Assembly (NCBI RefSeq): GCF_005048205.1
Contig: NZ_SUMF01000022.1
Span: 1 to 57,746, forward strand
Reading direction: 5' to 3'
DNA: 57,746 nt
DNA from: Chitiniphilus eburneus
GTDB taxonomy: Bacteria; Pseudomonadota; Gammaproteobacteria; Burkholderiales; Chitinibacteraceae
Shown here: positions 24,720 to 32,776 of the stretch, piece by piece
How positions within the stretch are numbered: the first letter of the stretch is position 1
How the letters are laid out: each line of letters starts with the position of its first letter
The notes under the pieces: generated by a model
Told to the model about the DNA's origin: nothing
Seen by the model: only the letters and a program-made list of their open reading frames with translations
Databases searched by the model: none
Translations under genes and position numbers: made by a program

Positions 24720-25600
24720 GACAACCGCTCCGGGAAATTTGGCAGGTACACGGTTTCTGTCAACGTTTGCGAAAAGCGTTGATCAAGGGGGCCACAGCGA
24801 TTAGCTCCAGTTTGCGAAGAATATTTTTGTTGAGTTGAGCAGGCGGTTATCGTTATGGTTACGCTGGCTGGTGAAAAATCGTTATACGTAACACCGCCAG
24901 AAGTGCTTGTAGAGAGAGACGCGGGGCTATATGTGAAGTTTAGCGCTGTAACTGTCACTGCATTTCTATCCGTAATGGCTTGCCAAGCAGAACTCGCGGC
25001 ACAACTATGGCTTGCAACTGTGGCTGCTGAAGTGCTGCCAGTAAAGACTTTGATGACATCGCCATCCAGCCAGAAGCCGTGTCGTTCATCCAATATGGCG
25101 CCCCCTGCAATAGATGTTGCTGAATCCAGCTTTCCAGGAGTTCCAATATTGGCGCCGCCTTCAGGTGGCGTGTCGTAAGCATATAAGGCACAACCATTGG
25201 TAAAGTCGGTCAATGGAGAAAATGGATATGCGGCTCTTCCAGAAATGTCATATTCCACAATGAAAGCATTTACCGTTGGAAGAGTTGCTCTAAGTGAAGT
25301 ATCAGCGCTAGTCGGAGAGTTTATCGGGGGGCTGGTAGAATCCAATAACGGCATTGCCCTGCATTCATTCAGGGTGCTATTTGCACAATAGCCCGCACGC
25401 TTTAAGTCCCGTGAAATTAAATTCATGGCGGCAGAGACTTCGTTGTTGAGTCTTGTCAGTAAAGTCACATCTTTGGCGGTATTCAAGCTGTTTATATAAA
25501 GTGAAAATGCAGCACTCAAAATGACCAAGGCAATTGTTGCACTGATCAGCAATTCAATAATGGTCATGCCTGTTTGGGATTTTCGATAAGAGGCTAGCAT
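24716..25600 (-). CDS. pilW: PilW-family minor pilin
   Basis: 294 residues. Prepilin leader MLASYRKSQTG, then MTIIELLISATIALVILSAA with Glu5, then the typical PilW stretch LTRLNNEVSAAMNLISRDLKRAGYC. The remaining beta-rich body contains several Cys residues. It overlaps the FimT gene by seven bases and pilX by four, so the operon is translationally coupled. Confidence 0.82.
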   Translation of the reverse strand: MLASYRKSQTGMTIIELLISATIALVILSAAFSLYINSLNTAKDVTLLTRLNNEVSAAMNLISRDLKRAGYCANSTLNECRAMPLLDSTSPPINSPTSADTSLRATLPTVNAFIVEYDISGRAAYPFSPLTDFTNGCALYAYDTPPEGGANIGTPGKLDSATSIAGGAILDERHGFWLDGDVIKVFTGSTSAATVASHSCAASSAWQAITDRNAVTVTALNFTYSPASLSTSTSGGVTYNDFSPASVTITITACSTQQKYSSQTGANRCGPLDQRFSQTLTETVYLPNFPERLS

Positions 25601-26127
25601 GCCATCACTCCCGGTAGTGGCTGGGCCGCATTAGTGCACATTGAAAATTTACCAAGCATGTTTATGGAGATCGATATGGTCGTTCCATTGCTGGAAGTTG
25701 CATCCACAGTAGCAGGCAAAGTATCAGTAGCACTTGATGTGCTAATGATGCCACGGTTGGGGGAAATAATAATTGAGGAAACACTGGGGGAGAGGCTTCC
25801 TTTCTTAATTCCCAGGATGGAGAGGTCGAGGCGGCGGGCGCTGCAATAGCTGCTATTGCTTGAATCTTCAATTGTACAGTCACATATGGCGTTGCCTGAT
25901 TTTACGCCAATGCAACTGTTGCCAAACTGGACATGCACTGGCTTGTTTTGTCGTATTGACTCTGTTTTTGCAAAGTACAAGGCCGCGACAATTTGCTGGG
26001 CGGCGCCCTTGATTCGCGCATTGTCGAGTGCGCGCGTGAGATTAGGCATTGCGATGGCCGCAATGACGCCAATCATCGCAATGACGACCAAGCTCTCTAT
26101 CAGAGTAAATCCGATTACATGTTTCAT
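25594..26127 (-). CDS. GspH/FimT-family pseudopilin
   Basis: 177 residues starting [20 protein letters not shown]; the leader is only MKHVIG before the processed Phe, with Glu5 present. The N-terminal helix (IAAIAMPNLTRALDNARIKG) and the C-terminal Cys pair (SMCTNAAQ...GVMAC) match FimT/FimU/GspH. I chose 26127 because it overlaps the pilE stop as TAATG; the upstream ATG at 26142 is less likely. A FimT-type minor pilin can belong to the pilus tip complex and, in some species, bind DNA during competence. Confidence 0.82.
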   Translation of the reverse strand: MKHVIGFTLIESLVVIAMIGVIAAIAMPNLTRALDNARIKGAAQQIVAALYFAKTESIRQNKPVHVQFGNSCIGVKSGNAICDCTIEDSSNSSYCSARRLDLSILGIKKGSLSPSVSSIIISPNRGIISTSSATDTLPATVDATSSNGTTISISINMLGKFSMCTNAAQPLPGVMAC

Positions 26128-26564
26128 TACAGACCCCAGCACTTCTTTTTTGCGTCTGTGTTGGCTTCAGGCCCTTGCTCGGTCAGTGCGATGGTCGAAC
26201 AGTCGGAATCCCCCGTTTGTGCTCCAGTTGCTGTCGCAACAACTCGATATGTGGCCCCGTTTCCGCTCACGGTAGCTCCTGCGCTATTTTTTAACGTCAG
26301 GCTTAAGGTATAGTAATTACCTGCGCTTGATGAAGAAAGGCCAATGTCGCTCAGTGAGCCATATCCCGTATGACTTATTCTCCAGCGTTCCTGTTGTGCT
26401 TGAACACGAAGCAATACAGTTTTTGCTTCTGATCGGCGACTCTTTCGCACGTATTCTTGGTAATTGGGCACAGCTATTGCCGCCAGAATGCCAATGATTA
26501 CTACCACGATCATCAGTTCAATTAACGTGAAACCTGCAATGTGTTTGCTCGAATTTGGCCGCAT
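26127..26564 (-). CDS. pilE: Type IV pilin, PilE-like
   Basis: 145 residues: leader [11 protein letters not shown], then [20 protein letters not shown], the textbook mature type IVa pilin N-terminus, followed by [20 protein letters not shown]. The body ends with a Cys pair (DSDCSTIAL...KKCWGL) forming the D-loop. Short length and position at the head of a minor-pilin operon suggest a minor PilE-type subunit rather than the major pilin. RBS AAGGGGG precedes the ATG. Confidence 0.85.
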   Translation of the reverse strand: MRPNSSKHIAGFTLIELMIVVVIIGILAAIAVPNYQEYVRKSRRSEAKTVLLRVQAQQERWRISHTGYGSLSDIGLSSSSAGNYYTLSLTLKNSAGATVSGNGATYRVVATATGAQTGDSDCSTIALTEQGPEANTDAKKKCWGL

Positions 26565-26601
26565 CTTGCCCCCTTAGGATCGCCGTTAGCATTTTCCTTT
26601 C

Positions 26602-26631
26602 ATCTTAAGGGTTTTCCTTTACAACCATCAA
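26602..26631 (-). promoter_or_regulatory. Candidate promoter of the prepilin operon
   Basis: On the minus strand TTGATG (26631-26626) and TAAGAT (26607-26602) are separated by 18 bases, 38 bases upstream of the pilE start. Each matches the sigma-70 consensus at four of six positions. No sigma-54 GG-GC pattern was seen. Confidence 0.4.
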
Positions 26632-26705
26632 CCTGACCCTCGCGCAGTTTGCCCGACCTGCGGTTTAAGCTGACAGCCGGCGGCGTTTGTCTGGACAAGC
26701 GGTGG

Positions 26706-27683
26706 CTAAATTCTGGTATGGGCGGCGCGGCGCAGGCGGTCGTTCACTGCCAGCCAGCCGGGTGTGGCAGGGGGGAGTTGCAGGAAAATGATGGTGTAGC
26801 CTTGTCTATCTATCTGACGAAGTTTGTCATATATAAGACGGGCATATTCTGACGGATTGTCGGGCATTTCGTGGATTGCACTCGTTGCCGCATCACCCGC
26901 CCATGGACCGAAGCTGAGAATGGCCAGTTTTTCGCCATTTGCCCTTGCCTGTGTGATGGCGGGCTGGAGGTGCGCGTATTCGCCGGTCACCAGATGGGTG
27001 CGCGGCGAGTAGTGCGAGTCCAGTAAGCCAGATGTTCTGATCTTCGCTGTGCCGCTATCGGTATGGTGAGTGAGCGATTTTCCAAGCAGCGCTTCGATCG
27101 CTTCGCGCGTGATGCCGCCGGGGCGCAGCAGTGTGGGCTGTTCATGGATCAGGCTGACGATGGTCGATTCCACGCCCACTTCGCAGGGCCCGCCGTCCAG
27201 TACCAGGGGGCAGTCTGCGCCGAATTCGTCGCGAACGTGTTGCGCACGGGTGGGGCTGACATGCCCGAAGCGGTTGGCCGATGGGGCGGCCAGTCCGCCG
27301 CCGAAGCGCTTCAGGAGTTCATGGGTGAGGGGATGGGAGGGCGCGCGCAGGCCCACTGTATCCTGCCCGCCGGTGATGGCGTCCAGTACATGGGGCTGGC
27401 GTCGCAGGATCAGGGTGAGGGGACCGGGCCAGAAGGCGTCTGCCAGTTTCCAGGCGTCGGCGGGGATGCCCAGCGCCCAGTCGTTCAGTTGCTGGCTGCT
27501 TGCGATATGCACGATCACGGGGTGATCGGCTGGGCGTCCCTTCAGCGCGAAGATCCTGGCGACGGCATCCAGGTTGGCCGCATCCGCTGCCAGGCCGTAA
27601 ACGGTTTCGGTGGGAATGGCGACCAGTTCGCCGGCCTTGAGGCGGGCGAGCGCGAGTTCCAGCTCGGACATATCGGATTGCAT
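26706..27683 (-). CDS. sua5: L-threonylcarbamoyladenylate synthase, Sua5 type
   Basis: Makes threonylcarbamoyl-AMP from threonine, bicarbonate and ATP for the t6A modification of ANN-decoding tRNAs. The 325-residue protein has the YrdC domain (VAIPTETVYGLAADA, IFALKGRPADHPVIVHI, SANRFGHVSPT, DGGPCEVGVESTIV, LLRPGGITREAIEALL) followed by the extra C-terminal Sua5 domain (SHYSPRTHLVTGEY to the end). The long form distinguishes it from TsaC. Starts at 27683 or 27671 are both possible; neither has a clear ribosome site. Confidence 0.93.
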   Translation of the reverse strand: MQSDMSELELALARLKAGELVAIPTETVYGLAADAANLDAVARIFALKGRPADHPVIVHIASSQQLNDWALGIPADAWKLADAFWPGPLTLILRRQPHVLDAITGGQDTVGLRAPSHPLTHELLKRFGGGLAAPSANRFGHVSPTRAQHVRDEFGADCPLVLDGGPCEVGVESTIVSLIHEQPTLLRPGGITREAIEALLGKSLTHHTDSGTAKIRTSGLLDSHYSPRTHLVTGEYAHLQPAITQARANGEKLAILSFGPWAGDAATSAIHEMPDNPSEYARLIYDKLRQIDRQGYTIIFLQLPPATPGWLAVNDRLRRAAHTRI

Positions 27684-27735
27684 CGGCAAAACGCGAAGTA
27701 TACCGCACGCGATTTGCCGGGCTCGAATGCGAAAA

Positions 27736-27753
27736 AGCCGGCATACGCCGGCT
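27736..27753 (-). terminator. Terminator of the Crp-like regulator gene
   Basis: Stem AGCCGGC/GCCGGCT with a 4-base loop, followed on the minus strand by TTTTT, 21 bases after the stop codon. Confidence 0.75.
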
Positions 27754-27774
27754 CGTTTCGGGAATGGCTGGGGG

Positions 27775-28440
27775 TCAGAAGCGCTCGGGCAGTTTCTGCA
27801 GGATGATGATGCGCTTGTTTTCCAGCTTGACGTAGCCGCCGAAGACCAGTTCCTTCAGGATGCGCGCGATCATTTCGCGGGAGGAACCCACGCGGTCGGC
27901 GATGGCCTGCTGGGTCAGTGGTTCCTGGATCATCCAGTGATCTTCGTAATCCTGCGCCATTTCTTCGAACAGGGCCCGGACGCGGCCGTAGACATCCAGC
28001 AGCGCCAGGTTTTTCATCGTCAACGAGAGGCGCCGGACGATGCGCGACAGGTTGAGGATGAGTTTGTCCTTCAGTTGTGGATAGGTTTCCAGCGCGGTGC
28101 GGAAATCCTGCTTGCTGAACATGATGAAGGTGGAGTCGTCTTCCACCTGCACCGACCAGCTACGCGGCTCGTCGTCGATCATCGAGATTTCGCCGTAGAC
28201 ATCGCCAGGCTCGCCGATCTGGAAGACGAATTCCTTGCCCTGGTTATCGCTGGTAAATGAACGGGTGCGGCCTTCCATCTGCAGGTACATCGCTTCCGCC
28301 GGGTCGCCCTCCCGGAACAGGAAGCTGCCCTTGGGCAGGTGCCGCTTTACGGCGGCCTGCATCACGACTTCGAGGTCGCCGTCGGAAAAGCCTTCGAAGA
28401 TGGCGATCTGGCTGAGAAAGATGCGGACGGTGGGGTCCAT
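27775..28440 (-). CDS. Crp/Fnr-family transcriptional regulator
   Basis: 221 residues. The N-terminal cyclic-nucleotide-binding beta-roll (about 10-130) contains GSFLFREGDPAEAMYLQMEG and the phosphate-loop-like GDVYGEISMIDDEPRSWSV; a dimerisation helix follows (KLILNLSRIVRRLSLTMKNL), then the winged helix with PLTQQAIADRVGSSREMIAR (recognition helix, residues about 170-190). It has no N-terminal Cys cluster, so it is not an oxygen-sensing FNR. The loop GEISMIDDEPRS keeps Glu and Arg positions used by cAMP receptors, so a cyclic nucleotide ligand is possible. Single gene with its own terminator. Confidence 0.88.
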   Translation of the reverse strand: MDPTVRIFLSQIAIFEGFSDGDLEVVMQAAVKRHLPKGSFLFREGDPAEAMYLQMEGRTRSFTSDNQGKEFVFQIGEPGDVYGEISMIDDEPRSWSVQVEDDSTFIMFSKQDFRTALETYPQLKDKLILNLSRIVRRLSLTMKNLALLDVYGRVRALFEEMAQDYEDHWMIQEPLTQQAIADRVGSSREMIARILKELVFGGYVKLENKRIIILQKLPERF

Positions 28441-28477
28441 GTTGGTTGCTCCGGTAGCTTTTCTAGGTATCAGTGGC

Positions 28478-28819
28478 TTATTTGGTCGGGGTGTTTGTTG
28501 CGGCCTTGGAAGCTTCTTTGTCGCTCGGTTCTTCCCGGGGTTGCACGACGGGATCGGGCGGAGGGGGCACGATATCCAGCTTTTTCTGCTGCATGTATTC
28601 GTTCATTTCCTTCCAGCCATCGAAGATATCCGCTTTCGCCACCCGCGGGTTGCGCCGGTAGCAGTCTTCCAGTGCTCGTCCACTGTGGCGGCACGCCGCG
28701 CCGATGGCCTTGCCGTTTTCGGTCTGTTTGTTGAGGGCGCTCATCAGTTGATCGCAGCCAGCAAGCGGAATGATGAGACACAGCAGGAGCGGAGCGAGAC
28801 GGGGCATCGTAGCTGGCAT
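28478..28819 (-). CDS. Small lipoprotein, function unknown
   Basis: About 113 residues. Lipoprotein signal MPRLAPLLLCLIIPLAGC (lipobox LAGC) after a short N-extension if ATG 28819 is used; ATG 28807 gives the same signal without the extension. The mature protein has two Cys (GAACRHSGRALEDCYRRNPR), a conserved-looking helical stretch with WKEMNEYMQQKKLD, and a Pro/Lys-rich tail ending NTPTK. No family is recognised. It precedes the Crp-like gene on the same strand. Confidence 0.65.
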   Translation of the reverse strand: MPATMPRLAPLLLCLIIPLAGCDQLMSALNKQTENGKAIGAACRHSGRALEDCYRRNPRVAKADIFDGWKEMNEYMQQKKLDIVPPPPDPVVQPREEPSDKEASKAATNTPTK

Positions 28820-28933
28820 GGGCACGTGTTGGGTTAGCCGATTGTAGGAGAATCGCGATAGGCGCGAAACATGCCGAATACGCCAATACCCGATGATTCG
28901 GGCATGGCCATCATCGCGACCGGGCACAAATCG

Positions 28934-29602
28934 TCAGTCGCGTTCGCTCATCGACCAGAGCAACCAGCGCTTGTTCCCGCCGTGTTCCTTGATGAAGCGC
29001 CAGGTTTCCTGAAATGGGGCGGTCTTGTTGGCGGCCAGCACTTTACCGTAGAAGCGCACCTGGGCTTGCAGATGGGGCGCATCGTTGTGGGTCGCCACCA
29101 GTTCGATGTGCAATTCGGGAAAATCGGCCTGCTCGCCCCGGGCCAGGTCGGCACGCGTCAGGTCTTCGAACAGCTCCGGCGTCATGTACTTGCGCAGCAG
29201 TTCCAGTTTGGCCGGATCGCTCTGCGCACGCACATAGAGGAAGGTCGATTTGGCGTGGCGCAGGAAGGCGCCGGTGTCGGTACCGTCCGGGAGCCGTCCG
29301 GATCTGGCGATGGCGGTGTCGATGTCCTTGCCCACGTGATAAAAGCGCTGCTTTTCCGTGTCGACATCCCCCTGCCACCCCGGCATGGGGCGGGTCTCGG
29401 GGTAAGGGTCCACGACCGGTCGCTCGCTACGGCGCAGGTAAAACAGGCCCCCCAGGGTCAGCGCTCCGAGCAGGATCAGCCACGCCCACGGCAGGCTGCT
29501 GCCAGCCTCCACGGGGGCGGAGGCATGCGGCGCGCCAAAGGCGGTGCTGTGCATCAACGCCGCGACGACGATGAAGAGGGGGCGAGCGCGTAAGCGTTCC
29601 AT
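28934..29602 (-). CDS. Tim44-like-domain membrane protein
   Basis: 222 residues. Signal or first membrane helix (MERLRARPLFIVVAALMHST), a second hydrophobic segment LPWAWLILLGALTLGGLFYL near residues 38-57, and a C-terminal domain of about 145 residues resembling the Tim44/MBA1 fold (FLRHAKSTFLYVRAQSDPAK, LRKYMTPELFEDLTRADLA, ELHIELVATHND, TWRFIKEHGGNKRWLLWSM). Such bacterial proteins are membrane-bound with the domain facing a soluble compartment; their task is not established. The longer frame to 29782 overlaps folB and is rejected. Confidence 0.8.
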   Translation of the reverse strand: MERLRARPLFIVVAALMHSTAFGAPHASAPVEAGSSLPWAWLILLGALTLGGLFYLRRSERPVVDPYPETRPMPGWQGDVDTEKQRFYHVGKDIDTAIARSGRLPDGTDTGAFLRHAKSTFLYVRAQSDPAKLELLRKYMTPELFEDLTRADLARGEQADFPELHIELVATHNDAPHLQAQVRFYGKVLAANKTAPFQETWRFIKEHGGNKRWLLWSMSERD

Positions 29603-29735
29603 GTAACCGGGCGAGGTGTATGACGTCTGGGACAAAAAAGAGTTGGGCAAGATCGAGTCTTCAGCCAGATTTGTATGCTCAACCATAAAGATAGCTGAAA
29701 GCCGATAGCCGCGCTGCGGCCCAAAAAGACCGGCC

Positions 29736-30092
29736 TCAGGCGCGTTGGCCGCGTTCCACCGTGACGCCAGCGCGGCCGACATCTTTCAGGATACCGGGCT
29801 TGGTGACGGATACGCGTACCCAGGGCGCAGCGAAATCCGTGATCAGAACCTGGGCGAGATGGGCCGCCAGGGCCTCGAGCAGCAGGAAGTGCCGCGCTTC
29901 AAGTTCAAGGTGGATGCGGTTTACAACGCTGGCGTAGTCGATGGTATCGGTCAGGTCGTCGGTCTGGCAGGCCCGCGAGGAGGGCAGACCGATATCCAGG
30001 TCGAGTTCGACGGCCTGGGGGGCGACGCGCTCCCAGTCGTAACAGCCGATCAACGTGCGCGCACGCACGCCGTGCAAAAAGATAATGTCCAT
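29736..30092 (-). CDS. folB: Dihydroneopterin aldolase FolB
   Basis: Converts 7,8-dihydroneopterin to 6-hydroxymethyl-dihydropterin and glycolaldehyde in folate synthesis. 118 residues from MDIIFLHGVRARTLIGCYDW, with the family motifs DTIDYASVVNRI and LLLEALAAHLAQVLI (active-site Glu) and VSVTKPGILKDVGRAGVTVE. The ATG at 30092 matches homologues; the frame to 30128 adds twelve unlikely residues. Divergent from plsY, an arrangement common in proteobacteria. Confidence 0.95.
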   Translation of the reverse strand: MDIIFLHGVRARTLIGCYDWERVAPQAVELDLDIGLPSSRACQTDDLTDTIDYASVVNRIHLELEARHFLLLEALAAHLAQVLITDFAAPWVRVSVTKPGILKDVGRAGVTVERGQRA

Positions 30093-30118
30093 GGATTCGC
30101 CGACGGGCGGAGCGGGGT

Positions 30119-30149
30119 TTGACGCCATGCTCGCCGAATGACTTACAAT
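30119..30149 (+). promoter_or_regulatory. Candidate plsY promoter
   Basis: TTGACG (30119-30124) and TACAAT (30144-30149), each five of six against consensus, with a 19-base spacer (slightly long), about 30 bases before the plsY start in the folB-plsY divergent gap. Confidence 0.45.
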
Positions 30150-30179
30150 GCCGAGCGCTCGATTGTAGTGGATTTCACG

Positions 30180-30797
30180 ATGACATCGTTAATTGCCGTA
30201 CTCGCGGCATATCTGCTCGGTTCTCTTTCCTTTGCCGTGATCGTCTCCCGCCTGATGGGGCTGGACGATCCGCGCTCCTATGGTTCCGGCAACCCGGGGG
30301 CGACCAATGTCCTGCGTTCCGGCAACAAGAAGGCCGCGCTGCTCACCCTGGTGGGCGATGCGGTCAAGGGCTGGCTGGCTGTTTTCATCGCGCTGGCGCT
30401 GGCATCGTCACTGGGCCTGACGGTGCGCGATATCGCGCTGGTGGCGGTGGCGGTGTTCCTGGGGCACCTCTGGCCGGTGTACTTCCGGTTCCAGGGCGGA
30501 AAAGGCGTGGCAACCGCGGGCGGTATCCTGCTCGCGCTGGACTGGCGGGTGGGCTTGATCACACTGGTTGTCTGGCTCGTCATCGCCAAAGGATTCAAGA
30601 TTTCGTCGCTGGCCGCCCTGGTCGCGGCATTGCTGGCGCCGGTGCTGACCGCCTGGCTGATGCCCGAGCGCGATTATCTCTATGCCACCTTGCTGTTGTC
30701 GGTGCTGCTGATCGTGCGGCACCACCGCAATATCCGCGATCTGTTGAGCGGGCGGGAAGGGAAGATCGGGCAATCCGGCGGTGGCGAGGCTGGCTGA
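30180..30797 (+). CDS. plsY: Glycerol-3-phosphate acyltransferase PlsY
   Basis: Transfers acyl from acyl-phosphate to glycerol-3-phosphate, the first step of phospholipid synthesis, in the inner membrane. 205 residues with about five hydrophobic segments and the three family motifs: SYGSGNPGATNVLRSGNKKA, GHLWPVYFRFQGGKGVATAG and the C-terminal VRHHRNIRDLLSGRE. The ATG at 30180 gives MTSLIAVLAAYLLGSLSFAV; the frame upstream is not protein-like. Confidence 0.96.
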   Translation: MTSLIAVLAAYLLGSLSFAVIVSRLMGLDDPRSYGSGNPGATNVLRSGNKKAALLTLVGDAVKGWLAVFIALALASSLGLTVRDIALVAVAVFLGHLWPVYFRFQGGKGVATAGGILLALDWRVGLITLVVWLVIAKGFKISSLAALVAALLAPVLTAWLMPERDYLYATLLLSVLLIVRHHRNIRDLLSGREGKIGQSGGGEAG

Positions 30798-30841
30798 GGG
30801 CCGCGCGGGCTGACATGGCTCGCGGCGGCCGGGGTATTGCC

Positions 30842-31297
30842 TCAGCCGCGCTTGCTGTCGTTGCGAACCAGTCGCTGCTTCTCGCGCTGCCATTCGCGTT
30901 CTTTCGTGCTCTCGCGCTTGTCGTGCAGCTTCTTGCCTTTCGCCAGGCCGATATCCAGCTTGATCCGGCCGCGCGTGTAGTGCAGGTTCAATGCGGCAAC
31001 GGTATAACCCGAGCGCGCCACCAGGCCGGAGAGGCGTTCGATCTCGCGGCGATGCAGCAGCAGCTTGCGGGGACGTACCGGGTCCGGCGTCACATGCGTC
31101 GAAGCGGCAACCAGCGCGGAGATATGCGCCCCCAGCAGCCAGAAGTCGCCGCTCATGTAGGTGACGTAGGATTCCTTCAGTTGCACGCGTCCAGCGCGGA
31201 TGGCCTTGACCTCCCAGCCTTGCAGCACCAGCCCGGCTTCAAAGCGCTCTTCGATGAAATAGTCGTGAAAAGCCTTGCGGTTGTCGACGATGGTCAT
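30842..31297 (-). CDS. smpB: SsrA-binding protein SmpB
   Basis: Partner of tmRNA in rescue of stalled ribosomes. 151 residues from [20 protein letters not shown], with the OB-fold stretch [20 protein letters not shown], the conserved [13 protein letters not shown] and [20 protein letters not shown], and the basic tail [12 protein letters not shown]. The start at 31297 matches homologues. Divergent from the asparaginase gene. No tmRNA gene is present in the window. Confidence 0.97.
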   Translation of the reverse strand: MTIVDNRKAFHDYFIEERFEAGLVLQGWEVKAIRAGRVQLKESYVTYMSGDFWLLGAHISALVAASTHVTPDPVRPRKLLLHRREIERLSGLVARSGYTVAALNLHYTRGRIKLDIGLAKGKKLHDKRESTKEREWQREKQRLVRNDSKRG

Positions 31298-31361
31298 AGG
31301 GCTTGAAATCGAGGTAAACCGCGATTGTAACCAACCGGCAAGCAAAACGACGAGGCACGCA

Positions 31362-32348
31362 GTGCGCATCCTGATTATTTATACCGGTGGCACCATCGGC
31401 ATGGCGCCGGGCCCGCACGGTCTGGCCCCGCTTGCCGGCGGCCTGGCCGTCCCGCTGGCGACGCACTGCCCGGGCGCCGAAGTGCTCGAATACAGCCCGC
31501 TGCTGGATTCGAGCAGCATGACGCCTCGGCATTGGCTGCGCATCGCACAGGATATCCGCACCCATGCGGATATCTTCGATGGTTTTCTGATCCTGCATGG
31601 CACCGACACGCTGGCCTGGACGGCGGCGGCGCTGGCGTATCAATTGCAGGATCTGCCGCATCCCGTGATCGTGACCGGCGCCATGCATCCCTGGCATCAC
31701 GTGGGTGGAGATGCCATGGGGAACATCGCGGCGGCATGGGCATTCCTCCAGGGGCCGGCTTGCCCCGGGGTGGGGGTGGTGTTTGCGGACGCGCTGTACC
31801 GAGGCGTACGGGTGCGCAAACTGGATTGCGAATCGGCCGCCGCGTTTGGCAGCCCCAATGCGCCAGGCCTGGGCGTCTTTCGCGCAGGCATGTGGCAACT
31901 CGATACGGCCCGGCTTGATGTCCCCGCGATGCCAAGGCCCCAATCAAAGCCGCTGCGGCCACAGACCGACATTCTGAGCTTGCGGCTGGCGCCCGGTTTC
32001 AACGCCGAATGGTTTGCCGATCAGCTTGCGACGGCGCCGCCGCAAGGGCTGCTGCTGGAGGCCTACGGGAGCGGCAATCTGCCGGAGCATCCGGGGCTGC
32101 TTGCCGTGCTGGGCGACCTGGCCGCACGCATTCCGGTGGCCGTGTGTACGCAGTGCCTGCGCGGTTCGGTGCGGCTGGGGCTGTACGCGGCGGGTGGCCC
32201 GCTCGCGGCGGCGGGCGCATTCGATGCCGGTGATATGACACCCGAAGCCAGCCTGGCCAAGCTCTACTGGGTCATGGCGCAGGCAGAGGATCTGGCCGCT
32301 CGGCGCGCCCTGTTCGAGGCCCCGCTGCTGGGGGATCGCTCGGCGTAG
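31362..32348 (+). CDS. Type I L-asparaginase
   Basis: Hydrolyses asparagine to aspartate and ammonia. 328 residues starting at GTG 31362 ([14 protein letters not shown]), preceded by CGAGG. The first catalytic Thr is in YTGGTIG, the second in [25 protein letters not shown] and the C-terminal [14 protein letters not shown] and [10 protein letters not shown] match bacterial asparaginases. No signal peptide, so the enzyme is cytosolic as in AnsA. The frame upstream to 31275 overlaps smpB and is not used. It is followed directly by the 4.5S RNA gene. Confidence 0.92.
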   Translation: MRILIIYTGGTIGMAPGPHGLAPLAGGLAVPLATHCPGAEVLEYSPLLDSSSMTPRHWLRIAQDIRTHADIFDGFLILHGTDTLAWTAAALAYQLQDLPHPVIVTGAMHPWHHVGGDAMGNIAAAWAFLQGPACPGVGVVFADALYRGVRVRKLDCESAAAFGSPNAPGLGVFRAGMWQLDTARLDVPAMPRPQSKPLRPQTDILSLRLAPGFNAEWFADQLATAPPQGLLLEAYGSGNLPEHPGLLAVLGDLAARIPVAVCTQCLRGSVRLGLYAAGGPLAAAGAFDAGDMTPEASLAKLYWVMAQAEDLAARRALFEAPLLGDRSA

Positions 32349-32369
32349 CCGAGGCGAAGGCGGCCATGG

Positions 32370-32375
32370 TATAGT
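32370..32375 (+). promoter_or_regulatory. Probable -10 element of the 4.5S RNA gene
   Basis: TATAGT, five of six against consensus, lies about 11 bases before the predicted 5' end of the SRP RNA. No clear -35 is seen at the proper distance. Confidence 0.5.
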
Positions 32376-32385
32376 CGCGCTCTCT

Positions 32386-32484
32386 ATGGCGGGTCTCCCC
32401 GCATGGCTAGAGGGTGAACCTGGTCAGGTCCGGAAGGAAGCAGCCACAGCTCTTGATGCCAGTGCCGGGGGTTAGGCTCGCCAC
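32386..32484 (+). ncRNA. ffs: 4.5S RNA (small bacterial SRP RNA)
   Basis: The conserved apical part of SRP RNA is present: GGTCAGGTCCGGAAGGAAGC followed by AGCC, with the opposite strand of the helix GTGCCGGGGGTTAGGC. The ends GGCGGGTC and GGCTCGCC pair to close the long hairpin, giving about 100 nt as in other proteobacteria. The RNA pairs with Ffh to target membrane proteins. A terminator follows at 32500. End points are estimated from pairing. Confidence 0.95.
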
Positions 32485-32499
32485 CTCCCCATTCCCGAA

Positions 32500-32525
32500 G
32501 CAGGGCCGCCTTATGGCGGCCCTGC
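32500..32525 (+). terminator. Terminator of 4.5S RNA
   Basis: Perfect 11-bp stem GCAGGGCCGCC/GGCGGCCCTGC with TTAT loop, followed by TTTGTTTT. Confidence 0.9.
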
Positions 32526-32568
32526 TTTGTTTTCAATTTTCAACGTTTTCTGAAATCACTGAAAAAAG

Positions 32569-32582
32569 TTGATGTCGGTCAA
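32569..32582 (+). promoter_or_regulatory. FNR/Anr-box-like site
   Basis: TTGATGTCGGTCAA matches the FNR consensus TTGAT-N4-ATCAA at nine of ten informative bases. Counting 41.5 bases from its centre gives a start near 32617, and CAGTAT at 32605-32610 occupies the -10 place. This is the geometry of a class II FNR-activated promoter. Confidence 0.55.
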
Positions 32583-32616
32583 GATGGCCAGGCCGGGGGA
32601 CGCGCAGTATTCGTTA

Positions 32617-32682
32617 CGCAAGCTGATGCTTCGTGTATCTCCAGTGGTAATTAAGCCCCGCGCTGAGCGCGGGGCCTTTTTT
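32617..32682 (+). ncRNA. Candidate small RNA under FNR control
   Basis: No protein gene lies between the 4.5S terminator and yciB (32777), yet the stretch has an FNR-like box, a plausible -10 and a second strong terminator (32656-32682). The predicted transcript is about 65 nt: a mostly single-stranded 5' part containing GATGCTTCGTGTATCTCCAG and a terminal hairpin with a T-tail, the usual anatomy of an Hfq-binding sRNA. Neisseria and enterobacteria have FNR-induced sRNAs (AniS/FnrS); homology to them cannot be shown by eye. The short open frames here are not gene-like. Confidence 0.45.
32656..32682 (+). terminator. Orphan intrinsic terminator before yciB
   Basis: Stem CCCCGCGC/GCGCGGGG with TGA loop, then CCTTTTTTT. 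It is not needed by the 4.5S gene, which has its own terminator, so it implies another transcript starting upstream. Confidence 0.85.
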
Positions 32683-32776
32683 TGCCCGGCGGAAACGCAA
32701 AAAGGAACCGAAGCCGTACCTTGTAATCGAAAGAGACCGCGCTGCATAATGCGCCATCCTTCGCGTGTGACCGCCC

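Noticed and set aside
27775-28440. The Crp/Fnr-type gene as the FNR protein that would act on the box at 32569
   Set aside because: It lacks the N-terminal cysteine cluster required for an oxygen-sensing Fe-S FNR; the true FNR should be elsewhere in the genome.
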